Below, in pieces: positions 1 through 7,776 of a stretch of DNA of 64,000 nt. The first letter of the stretch is position 1; each line of letters starts with the position of its first letter. The notes under the pieces are model-generated. The model ran no database searches, was not told the DNA's origin, and worked only from the letters and a program-made list of their open reading frames with translations. Source of the DNA: Wolbachia endosymbiont (group A) of Rhinocyllus conicus (GTDB lineage Bacteria > Pseudomonadota > Alphaproteobacteria > Rickettsiales > Anaplasmataceae); contig NZ_OX366349.1 in the NCBI RefSeq assembly GCF_947250775.1, positions 682,001 through 746,000 on the forward strand, given 5' to 3'. A program made the position numbers and the translations under genes.

Positions 1-3000
1 AACATCATGACAACGACATATCTTACTACGCAATTTAATCTTGCAAAAAATAGCAACTTAGAATGTGAATGGTGAGGTCTTCCATAAGAATTATAGAGCG
101 TTTCTCGGCTATACACAACTCTAATATTAAATAAGCCATGATCAGTTTTCAGTTTTGGCTCATTAATATTAGTTAACGTATTTACATTATGATAATACGC
201 TTGGCACTTAGTAATTTCTTCATTAACACCATTTATCCATTGAACAATCTTACACAGATCAGTATCTTGGTAAGTATTACTTTCACAGTACTTCTTTGCC
301 ATTTCTCCACACTTTAATTCCCTTAAATCCTTTTTAAAAGCAATAATTTTTTCTAACTTGTCTTTGTTATCTTGATCAAGATAGATTGCATTTAGCACTG
401 TTAATAAATGCTCTTGACCTTCCTTTTTCAACAATAATGAAGAAATTGATTTATCCAGTGCATTGATATAAACTTTATTTTGAAAAAGACCTACTATTTT
501 TTCCATGCACTTAGAAAGATTGGAAGCAGAATAAGATTTGTCCCTAAAACTTTGATAAGCATTTTGAGCTATTTCAGAAGCTTTATCAAAGACTTTTTCA
601 GACTTTAGTACATTCTCAAGGCTGTAGTTTCTTACCACATAAGCATATGTTAGTACATTTTGTCCATCAGTTTTTTTATTCAGAGTACATGATTTAGCCA
701 GAAAGATTACATAATCAAATGCAAACCATATATAATAAACAATTTTGGCAACTGTGCTTGCAACAAAGAAAATTACCTTGTTTGTAAAAGATAACTTACC
801 ATTATTTTTTATCCTATCTTCATATGAACAAAGATATTTTTCTGTGCTTTTTAAAATCTTACGTAAATCTTCTTCTGTCTTTCCTACGTCAAAATCATTT
901 ATATCATGTACTTTTTCATACACCTCTTTTATCAAATCCTTTGAAAATTTTTTCAGAGCTGCGTCATCGATATTTCCTAGTGCATCCATGTTTTCGCTAA
1001 TATAGATCTCTATTTTTTCTCCAAGCTCTATTCCCATTCTATTTTTTATTAGTTTATTGTACCTATCAGTGGCTGGAAATAAAACCTTTTGACAAAAATC
1101 CTGCGGTGCGCTTTTTAATTTTGCTAAAACTTTATCTACAAATAACTCAATTTTTTCACCTCCAGCAGCAAAAAACCAAGGTTGCCTGTTAGGATTGCGT
1201 TCTCTATTTCTTCCCAAATTCTGCAAAGCTTCTGCTGGATTGTTGAACTGACTAGTTGAATCTGTAAATATTGATGCAACGTGATTATACTCACCATCGA
1301 AACCACGGCCTTTTGACTCGTCTATAATTGTTGTCAACGCATATTTAGCTAATGTATTTAAATCGCCTTGGTCATAATTACAATAGTCAGCTTCGTATTG
1401 ACTTTTGCTATCATGCATGATTTTAAAGAAAGGTTTATCTTGTCTAATATCAAGATCATTTTTTCCAAGTCCTGCAAAAATACATTTATTTTTTTCGCAG
1501 AAGTCGTTTAGGTTATGTAGTACATCCCCCTGTTGTTCTATGAAACTATGTAACTCCTTGCTTAAGTGCCAGTTATCAACTATTAGACTGCGTTGTTTAT
1601 CATTGCTTTTACTCAATGCTTTAATTACTGTCTTTATCTGTGGTAAAAGCTCATCCCTAGCGAATTGCTCACTAAAACCTTTTTTCTTTAGAAAATCTGT
1701 AATGCTGCTATCATTAGCAGTACTAACCTTATTTTTAACCTCTTCTATTAATCCACCTAAATCTTTTCTTCTTTGTTTATCCAAAGCGGTGTTATCGCAT
1801 TCCACTAAATACGAAAGTGTAAGATCAATCATTGAGTGCATTACTCTGTATTCTAGATACTTAGCAGTATTGCTAAAATCTACCTTGTCTTTCAATTTAG
1901 ATATCTGTTCTTCCGTTAGACCAGGGTGTTGCTTTTTAACGCAGTTTATAAAGTTTGATTGACGTAATTTGAGTCTGTAATCTTGGTACGACATCCCTTC
2001 AGGCTGAAATTTATTATAAACTTCATAACGCGTACCATCTTCATATACCAAATTATTCTTACCTTGCAATGCAAAGCTAAGGTTAATTATGCTATTCACA
2101 TCATCAACTAGAATAAGAGCATTTTCCCCAATTGGGCTTTGTACGTTCCACCTTACAGATTCCAGCAGATTATCAGAGTCAACAAGTTTATTGTAATTAA
2201 AAACTTCTTCACATTCTTCAACATATTCATGAGCTGGACTAGACTTTTCCCTAGTAAATAAGCTGCGCACGTTAGCAGCAAACCTAAGGAGCAGTTCTTT
2301 TGATTCTACTCCAGTTATTTTGGTCAACACCCACCAAATTGGCAACATTACTATAGAAAGTATAACGAAAGAAATTGTAAAGTATAGATTATTAATTAAA
2401 GCGGAATACAGCCAATAATCTGAAGTTAGACCAATTATTGCAGCAACATTACTATTTATAATAGGGAATAATGTAATTAAAGGTATTATGGTAGCAGCAA
2501 CATTCACCACGAATGCTCGATTGAATTTTTCTCTTTCATTAGTTTTTGCAATAACATTTACTGTTTTGATAGTGTCTGCAATGCAGCGTCTACTTGATCT
2601 GGTAGGACTGATAATTTTTCCACATCTGTTTAAGATCCTTTTCTTTGGTGTTGCGGTTAGGTAAGTCGTAGGATATTCCGCATCAAGTTTGCACATATTT
2701 TCAAAGGCCTGCTGCTTGTTAATGCTATCTGCTTCATCAACACTAACCCACAATTTAGGCTTTTCACCGTTTTGCTCTTCAAATTTTCGATCATTCTCTT
2801 GCTGTAAAAGCAGATCATGTGTTACTATAATTGTTGTAGGTTCAGTGACTTTCAGCGCATCTTTAATTTCTTGCACAGTTTTAGGTGTTTTAACATCTAC
2901 AGTAAATGCACCATCTATCATTTTCTTAGCTTGTTCAACTAAATGGTGATATCCTGCTTGAGCTAGCGCATGACTCCACAATCCAATATCATAAGTCTTG

Positions 3001-3215
3001 CCAAACCCAGTTTCTGCATCAATCATAGTATTACAGTTAGTGATGGAAGAACTTTCTAGATGCTTTAGCATCTCTTCAACAACAGGTTTACGACGTTCTA
3101 CTATTATAGATTCTTTGTCACTGAAGAGCTTTATAGATTCACCTTGTAGCTTACTATTAACTTCCTTTAAATGAGGGATAAGCTCTTTTATTTGATTAGT
3201 AATACATTGACTCAT
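1..3215 (-). CDS. Very large SF2 helicase/SecA-like motor protein with internal membrane segments (C-terminus outside window)
   Basis: An open frame of 1071 codons from an ATG at 3215 runs off the left edge with no stop. Motifs of a superfamily-2 RecA-type motor occur in the right order: a P-loop (ETGFGKT, about residues 68-74), motif II VDEADS (159-164), motif III TATP (187-190), a motif V-like SKGRGFDG (634-641) and a motif VI-like QNLGRNRERN (665-674). The two motor halves are separated by over 400 residues that include strongly hydrophobic stretches at about 236-262 and 268-299; another lies at about 812-840. The combination GxGKT, DEADS, GRG and QxxGR is also reminiscent of SecA. Function is not known; a nucleic-acid or protein translocating ATPase anchored in a membrane is an inference. 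It is transcribed divergently from rimM across a perfect hairpin. Confidence is high that it is coding and moderate for the motor assignment. Confidence 0.75.
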   Translation of the reverse strand, partial: MSQCITNQIKELIPHLKEVNSKLQGESIKLFSDKESIIVERRKPVVEEMLKHLESSSITNCNTMIDAETGFGKTYDIGLWSHALAQAGYHHLVEQAKKMIDGAFTVDVKTPKTVQEIKDALKVTEPTTIIVTHDLLLQQENDRKFEEQNGEKPKLWVSVDEADSINKQQAFENMCKLDAEYPTTYLTATPKKRILNRCGKIISPTRSSRRCIADTIKTVNVIAKTNEREKFNRAFVVNVAATIIPLITLFPIINSNVAAIIGLTSDYWLYSALINNLYFTISFVILSIVMLPIWWVLTKITGVESKELLLRFAANVRSLFTREKSSPAHEYVEECEEVFNYNKLVDSDNLLESVRWNVQSPIGENALILVDDVNSIINLSFALQGKNNLVYEDGTRYEVYNKFQPEGMSYQDYRLKLRQSNFINCVKKQHPGLTEEQISKLKDKVDFSNTAKYLEYRVMHSMIDLTLSYLVECDNTALDKQRRKDLGGLIEEVKNKVSTANDSSITDFLKKKGFSEQFARDELLPQIKTVIKALSKSNDKQRSLIVDNWHLSKELHSFIEQQGDVLHNLNDFCEKNKCIFAGLGKNDLDIRQDKPFFKIMHDSKSQYEADYCNYDQGDLNTLAKYALTTIIDESKGRGFDGEYNHVASIFTDSTSQFNNPAEALQNLGRNRERNPNRQPWFFAAGGEKIELFVDKVLAKLKSAPQDFCQKVLFPATDRYNKLIKNRMGIELGEKIEIYISENMDALGNIDDAALKKFSKDLIKEVYEKVHDINDFDVGKTEEDLRKILKSTEKYLCSYEDRIKNNGKLSFTNKVIFFVASTVAKIVYYIWFAFDYVIFLAKSCTLNKKTDGQNVLTYAYVVRNYSLENVLKSEKVFDKASEIAQNAYQSFRDKSYSASNLSKCMEKIVGLFQNKVYINALDKSISSLLLKKEGQEHLLTVLNAIYLDQDNKDKLEKIIAFKKDLRELKCGEMAKKYCESNTYQDTDLCKIVQWINGVNEEITKCQAYYHNVNTLTNINEPKLKTDHGLFNIRVVYSRETLYNSYGRPHHSHSKLLFFARLNCVVRYVVVMM

Positions 3216-3224
3216 ATCTTCCCA

Positions 3225-3264
3225 CTATCAATACAATGTATTCCATAATACATTGTATTGATAG
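3225..3264. repeat. Perfect 18-bp inverted repeat with 4-nt loop in a divergent promoter region
   Basis: The arms 3225-3242 and 3247-3264 are exact reverse complements around the loop CCAT. The palindrome sits 9 bp upstream of the helicase-like gene (minus strand) and about 70 bp upstream of the rimM start (plus strand). It has no T-run typical of a terminator for either gene and does not resemble the GC-rich palindromes elsewhere in the window. It could be an operator or a small cruciform; its function is not shown. Confidence 0.6.
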
Positions 3265-3335
3265 AATTACAACAAACATTTTTAGGTATTTTATGCCTTA
3301 TAGACAAAAAATCCAACATTAGTTATCATCTTAAT

Positions 3336-3842
3336 ATGAACGACAATCTGGTATGCCTCGGAATGATTACTTCTCCTCACGGAATTAAAGGAGCTGTTAA
3401 ATTAAAAACTTTTACCGAAAAACCTGAAAATATCTCCTTATATGGTGAGCTAATAAGTGGTGATGAGAATTATAAAATAGACTTAGTATCCGTCATAGGT
3501 GATAATCTAGTAATAGCTACAATCAGCGGAGTAAATTCCCGTAATGAAGCAGAGCTTTTAAGGAATAAGAAGCTGTATATAGAAAGAAGCAAGCTACCGA
3601 AGCTAAATGATGAGAATGAATTTTATCAAAGTGACCTTGTAGATATGGAAGTAAGGCTGGAAAGTAATGAATTATATGGCAATGTAAAATCTATATATAA
3701 TTTCGGCTCAGGGGATATATTAGAAATTTTAGTTATCAGCACAAAAAAACGCATTATGCTGTCTTTTACCAAAGAAATGTTTCCGCACATAAACATGAAG
3801 GAGAGGTATATGGTGCTCAATATGCCAGAATTTATTGACTAA
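3336..3842 (+). CDS. rimM: Ribosome maturation factor RimM
   Basis: This is a 168-residue protein, the usual RimM length. RimM binds ribosomal protein S19 and assists 30S head maturation. The N-terminal segment has the family pattern G-x-I-x-x-x-HGIKGAVK (about residues 8-20), followed by a C-terminal PRC-barrel-like half containing the GNVKSIYNFGSGDILEI stretch. An upstream in-frame ATG at 3258 would add 26 residues with no family resemblance and would start inside the 3225-3264 hairpin, so the ATG at 3336 is preferred. It is followed by efp after 62 bp that contain a promoter, so the two are probably transcribed at least partly independently. Confidence 0.93.
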   Translation: MNDNLVCLGMITSPHGIKGAVKLKTFTEKPENISLYGELISGDENYKIDLVSVIGDNLVIATISGVNSRNEAELLRNKKLYIERSKLPKLNDENEFYQSDLVDMEVRLESNELYGNVKSIYNFGSGDILEILVISTKKRIMLSFTKEMFPHINMKERYMVLNMPEFID

Positions 3843-3850
3843 TAAAGACT

Positions 3851-3878
3851 TTGATATTTATATAAAGCTATTTATAAT
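3851..3878 (+). promoter_or_regulatory. Putative sigma-70 promoter of efp
   Basis: TTGATA (3851-3856) and TATAAT (3873-3878) are separated by 16 bp and lie 26 bp upstream of the efp ATG. Five of six -35 positions and all six -10 positions match the consensus. This is prediction from sequence only; the spacer is one base short of the optimum. Confidence 0.5.
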
Positions 3879-3904
3879 TGTAAGATCGAACTGAAAATGT
3901 AATT

Positions 3905-4471
3905 ATGGCAGAAAGAGCTAACGATATCAGACCAGGTCAGGTGTTGGAACATAACGGCGGATTATTTTTGGTTGTAGGTATTATGCATACTCAACCTGGT
4001 AAAGGTGGTGCATACATACAAGCCGAAATGAAAAACATTAAAACCGGAGCAAAACACTATGAAAGATTTCGCTCTGATGCAACAATCAGAAGAGCAATTT
4101 TAGATGAAGAGGAGTATGTTTACCTTTTCACTGAAGGAAACATTGTAAATCTTATGCATCCAAGTAATTACGAGCAAATCACTATAAATTTGGACTTATT
4201 GGGAGAAAAAAAGATTTATTTGCAAGATAATATGAAAATTAAAGTAGTAACTTATCAAGACAAAATAATTTCTGCGCATGTACCTGATTATGTTACACTT
4301 GCTGTGAAAGAAACAGAGTCTGTTATTAAAGGACAAACTGCTACTGCTTCTTATAAGCCTGCAATTTTAGAAAACGGAATGCGCGTTAACGTGCCTCAGT
4401 TTATAAAAGAAGAGGATAAAATTGTAGTATATACTCCAGATGACAGCTATTATGAAAGAGTGAAAGAGTAA
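3905..4471 (+). CDS. efp: Translation elongation factor P
   Basis: At 188 residues this is a full-length EF-P, which enters the ribosomal E site and relieves stalling at polyproline stretches. The N-terminal KOW-like domain carries the loop QPGKGGA with the conserved lysine at about residue 33, the residue that is beta-lysylated in organisms with EpmA/EpmB; no epm gene is seen in this window. The C-terminal OB domains end in the family pattern GMRVNVPQFI and the region around YYERVKE. The ATG follows a good promoter. The downstream IMPase-like gene begins 8 bp after the stop, so the two are very likely co-transcribed. Confidence 0.96.
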   Translation: MAERANDIRPGQVLEHNGGLFLVVGIMHTQPGKGGAYIQAEMKNIKTGAKHYERFRSDATIRRAILDEEEYVYLFTEGNIVNLMHPSNYEQITINLDLLGEKKIYLQDNMKIKVVTYQDKIISAHVPDYVTLAVKETESVIKGQTATASYKPAILENGMRVNVPQFIKEEDKIVVYTPDDSYYERVKE

Positions 4472-4479
4472 AAGGAAGA

Positions 4480-5175
4480 ATGTCCATCTCATCACCACGA
4501 ATTAATGTGATGCTTGATTCTGTGCGTAGTGCTTCCAGGCAGCTTATGCGCGATTTTAATGAATTGCAAATTTCTAATGTTAAATCAGCAGACTTCATTA
4601 ATAAAACTTATTCAAAATCCAAGCAAACCATATACGATTGCTTGCACGACTACAAACGAGACTATGGGTTTATTTCCGAAGATGATACTGACCAAGAAAT
4701 AAAAGATAACGGTTACACTTGGTTTATTATGCCTATAGAGGGCAGGGAGAACTTTTCTAGTTGCATGGTTTATTTTGCAGTATCAGTCTGTCTCATTCAT
4801 AAAAATAAAGTTGTGGCAGCTGTAATTGATGCTCCGGCTCTTAGAGAAACTTTTTGGGCAGAAGAAAAGAAAGGTGCTTTTCTTGAGGATTTTAGATCTC
4901 GTCATATAAAAATGCGGGTGAAAAGCCGTGAAGGGGGTCTAATAGATGTAAGTGGTAATTTATTAAATAAATTGCTGCCTGGCAATAGTAATGTACGCTC
5001 CATCGGTTCAACAATTTTAGGCTTTGCGTACCTTGCAGCAGGAAGGCACAGTGGAATAATTTACTCTGGAATTAACAAATATAAAGCCTTGCTCGGTAGA
5101 CTTTTTCTGCAAGAAAGCGGTGGAAGGCTAACGGAAGACAACGGGCTAATCATTGCTGGAGATATAAAACTATAG
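4480..5175 (+). CDS. Inositol monophosphatase/SuhB-like protein with degenerate active site
   Basis: This 231-residue protein keeps the overall IMPase/SuhB layout: a helical N-terminus, the strand-rich centre VYFAVSVCLIHKNKVVAAVIDAP, and a C-terminal AYLAAGRHSGIIYSGI segment followed by QESGGRLTED. The metal-binding motifs are altered. The usual DPxDGT is MPIEGR (about 84-89), the upstream GEE-type acidic motif is SED, and the WDxAAG motif near the C-terminus is replaced by KYKALLG. Active IMPases use these acids to bind Mg2+, so catalysis is doubtful and a structural or RNA-polymerase-associated SuhB-like role is possible (inference). The start ATG has an AAGGA ribosome-binding site and lies 8 bp after efp. 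Confidence 0.8.
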   Translation: MSISSPRINVMLDSVRSASRQLMRDFNELQISNVKSADFINKTYSKSKQTIYDCLHDYKRDYGFISEDDTDQEIKDNGYTWFIMPIEGRENFSSCMVYFAVSVCLIHKNKVVAAVIDAPALRETFWAEEKKGAFLEDFRSRHIKMRVKSREGGLIDVSGNLLNKLLPGNSNVRSIGSTILGFAYLAAGRHSGIIYSGINKYKALLGRLFLQESGGRLTEDNGLIIAGDIKL

Positions 5176-5304
5176 CTAAAGTAATTTATGTTTACCTACA
5201 ATTTGATAAGCGTAAAACTCGTCATTCCGCTACTTGTTAGCGGAATCCATGCTGAGATACCGCGAATAAATCGCGGTATGACGTAGGGCTGTACTAGCTA
5301 TAGC
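5170..5304. repeat. Wolbachia-type composite palindromic repeat
   Basis: The element is bounded by a perfect 9-bp inverted repeat, CTATAGCTA (5170-5178) and TAGCTATAG (5295-5303). It contains two internal hairpins: one built on CCGCTA/TAGCGG and one on TACCGCG/CGCGGTA followed by TGACGTAGG. The same modules recur throughout the window. Its left end overlaps the last bases of the IMPase-like gene and its right end provides the hemA stop. Confidence 0.85.
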
Positions 5305-6502
5305 ATAAACAGGCTACAGAGATAGACAACTTCTCAAAAACTTTTATAAGAGATTCTGTTAAATGTTCTATCATTTCATCAGTATGATAAGGTGTAGGGG
5401 TAATACGGAAACGCTCAGTTCCTCTTGGCACTGTTGGATAATTTATATGTTGAACGTATATTCCATGCTCATCAAATAATAATTTTGATGCTCCTTTGGA
5501 TAACTCTGGGTCGCCAATTATTATTGGAATTATATGAGTTTCTGTTGGAATGAAGTTAATTCCTGTATTTCTCAGTGAGTTTTTTACTTTTTCAACGACT
5601 TGCTTTTGCTTTTCCCTTTCAATGTTGCTCGATTTGAGGTGTTCAACGCTTGCCTTTGCTGCCGCTGCTAAAACAGGCGACATAGCAGTGGTGAAAATAA
5701 ATCCTGGAGCGGAACTTCTTATTACATCTACCAAGCTCTTTGAAGACGCTATATACCCACCCATCACTCCAAAAGCCTTCGATAGTGTACCTTGAATGAC
5801 GGTTATTCTATCCATCAGGCCTTCTCTTTCTGCAATTCCGCCACCATGTGAACCATACATGCCAACTGCGTGCACCTCGTCCAAATAGGTGATTGCATTA
5901 TGTTGATCTGCAAGATCGCATATCGCTTCAAGCGGCGCTATATCGCCATCCATTGAATATACGGATTCAAGTGCTATTATCTTTGGTGTTTTTGTGTCTA
6001 CGGACTTTAACAACTGCTCTAAGTGATCAACATCATTGTGTTTAAATATATGTTTTGGTCTTTTTCCTGATTTTATGCCTTCTATCATTGAAGAATGGTT
6101 CTTCTCGTCTGAAAAAATTACTACATTTGGGATAATAGACGATAAAGTGCTAAGTGTTGTCTGGTTAGCAAGGTAGCCACAAGCAAAAGTTAAAGCAGCC
6201 TCTTTTTTATGCAAACAAGCTAAGGATTTTTCCAGTTCGACAACCTCTTTTGTTGTACCAGATATATTTCTTGTTCCCCCCGCACCAATTGATGAATTTT
6301 GAATAGCGGCAATAACTTTCTCATTTTGTGACATTCCTAAATAGTTATTACTGCACCAGACTATTACTTCCCTATTTCTTTCATAGTCCATAATGTGGGG
6401 GAGCCTACCTGGCAATGACGCAAAGTGCGTAAATTCACGGTAGCGCCCCTCATCTTTTATATCTTTGATTTTGTTTAAGAATATTTCTTCGTAGTTTACC
6501 AA
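5294..6502 (-). CDS. hemA: 5-aminolevulinate synthase
   Basis: This 402-residue enzyme condenses glycine and succinyl-CoA to 5-aminolevulinate, the first step of haem synthesis by the C4 (Shemin) pathway used in Alphaproteobacteria. It is a PLP fold-type I enzyme: the N-terminal VWCSNNYLGM motif (about 48-57), the TYLDEVHAVG motif with the PLP-contacting Asp (about 205-214), and the PLP-binding lysine in GTLSKAFG (Lys242). Its length is normal for the family. The last four codons and the TAG stop (5294-5296) lie in the palindromic repeat 5170-5304, so the repeat sets the C-terminus. Confidence 0.96.
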   Translation of the reverse strand: MVNYEEIFLNKIKDIKDEGRYREFTHFASLPGRLPHIMDYERNREVIVWCSNNYLGMSQNEKVIAAIQNSSIGAGGTRNISGTTKEVVELEKSLACLHKKEAALTFACGYLANQTTLSTLSSIIPNVVIFSDEKNHSSMIEGIKSGKRPKHIFKHNDVDHLEQLLKSVDTKTPKIIALESVYSMDGDIAPLEAICDLADQHNAITYLDEVHAVGMYGSHGGGIAEREGLMDRITVIQGTLSKAFGVMGGYIASSKSLVDVIRSSAPGFIFTTAMSPVLAAAAKASVEHLKSSNIEREKQKQVVEKVKNSLRNTGINFIPTETHIIPIIIGDPELSKGASKLLFDEHGIYVQHINYPTVPRGTERFRITPTPYHTDEMIEHLTESLIKVFEKLSISVACLCYS

Positions 6503-6570
6503 GTTTTCATTCGCTAATAATTAATATAATTATAATAAATTATTAAATGGTAAACTACAATATTTATTCT

Positions 6571-7776
6571 TCAACTTACTGTTTCAACAAACTTTCTGTT
6601 ATCTACAGGTTCAACATTACCACCCTCAAGTGAACTTGAAGGTCTGTTACAGCAATATATGATTACAGCAGCAACTAAACAACAAGCTCCAACTGCTATT
6701 CCCACTGCTAACATCTCTAGGCAAACTACAATAGCCGCTCCCGAAGCAACTCCAGCTAGTGCTAGTGCAGAAGCAGCTATAACAGGCAGCTTACTACTTT
6801 TTGTACTTTGTGGGTGCGTTTCAACATCGTTATCTTCAACAACTACGTTATTAGAATTACCGATGACAATAATCTGCGGACCTTGTGAATCACCTTTACC
6901 TGTAGGTTGATCATTACCCTCTTTACTATCTGTTGTAGTTACCACAGGCTCTTCATTGTCAGTAATATCTTCAGTTGTAGACACATCGCCAGCATTTGAA
7001 GAGGTGCTGCTATGCTCATCACTGTTTGAGAGACTAGTAAAAGGTGTTATTTGATCACTTGTAGTAGAGTTACCATCTTCCTCACTAATGCTATTATTTT
7101 CGGATTCAGCTTTCTCTAGCTCAGCTCTGTCTAAACCATTTACTGATGGTGCATGATCATTTTGAATTACAAGCCATTCATTAAGAAGTTTCACAATCTC
7201 TCTGAGTTTGCCTCCTTGTTTACTTTTCTCCTCGCCCTCTAAACTAGCAACTTTTGTCTTGGCTTTGCTTAATGCTTCCCGTAAAGCAAATTCAGCAGAT
7301 GCAGTTATATAAATTTTTTTCTGTCCCACTATAAATTTTACTGTCTCAAGATCAACACTCTCAAGAGCATTACAAAGAATTTCTTCTATGGCCTTTCCTT
7401 GGTTAGTTTGAATCCTAGAAAACGGAAACAATTCCTTAATTTCTTTAAGTTTGCTTTCTTGTTGATTCTTTTCCTCGCCCTGCAAACCATTAATTTCTGC
7501 CTCGGCCTCATCTATCGTTTCTCGAAGAGTAAAAAGTTCTCTCAAACTGGTCGACCTTTCATTACTTTGTGTCTTTTTTTTAGGACGGAAAAAATTAGAA
7601 AGTCTTTTCCGAACCGACCCCTTTTTACTTTGTCTCTCCTCTTTAGAGTTGGTCGACTTGTCAGCATCAGGAGTTTCTATTCCCGAATTGGTCAAAATAT
7701 TAACATCGGAAAGTCCTCCTCCCAAACTGACTGACTTCTTTTTACTTTGTTTTAAATGGACCTGATTGACACCCAT
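6571..7776 (-). CDS. Coiled-coil protein with C-terminal membrane hairpin; possibly the 3' part of a split lipase gene
   Basis: This 401-residue protein has no recognised domain. The N-terminus is basic and repeats a KSVSLGGGL motif that also occurs in the upstream lipase. Residues about 75-205 contain two related charged helical units, each with L-R-E-x-[IL]-x-x-A...LxGEEK..Q..KLxEI, consistent with an internal duplication. A low-complexity acidic Ser/Thr-rich linker follows, and the last 70 residues contain two hydrophobic segments (around IAASALALAGVASGAAIVV and GACCLVAAVIIYCC). Its ATG at 7776 lies inside the 3' end of the lipase gene in another frame (25-bp overlap). It may be translationally coupled to the lipase or be the continuation of it after a frameshift. 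A membrane location is predicted; the function is unknown. Confidence 0.7.
   Translation of the reverse strand: MGVNQVHLKQSKKKSVSLGGGLSDVNILTNSGIETPDADKSTNSKEERQSKKGSVRKRLSNFFRPKKKTQSNERSTSLRELFTLRETIDEAEAEINGLQGEEKNQQESKLKEIKELFPFSRIQTNQGKAIEEILCNALESVDLETVKFIVGQKKIYITASAEFALREALSKAKTKVASLEGEEKSKQGGKLREIVKLLNEWLVIQNDHAPSVNGLDRAELEKAESENNSISEEDGNSTTSDQITPFTSLSNSDEHSSTSSNAGDVSTTEDITDNEEPVVTTTDSKEGNDQPTGKGDSQGPQIIVIGNSNNVVVEDNDVETHPQSTKSSKLPVIAASALALAGVASGAAIVVCLEMLAVGIAVGACCLVAAVIIYCCNRPSSSLEGGNVEPVDNRKFVETVS

Noticed and set aside
3258..3335. N-terminal extension of rimM
   Set aside because: The extra residues do not resemble RimM and the start would lie inside the 18-bp hairpin.
5280..5310. 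Possible rho-independent terminator after the IMPase-like gene
   Set aside because: The hairpins here belong to the composite palindrome and no T-run follows in the right orientation.
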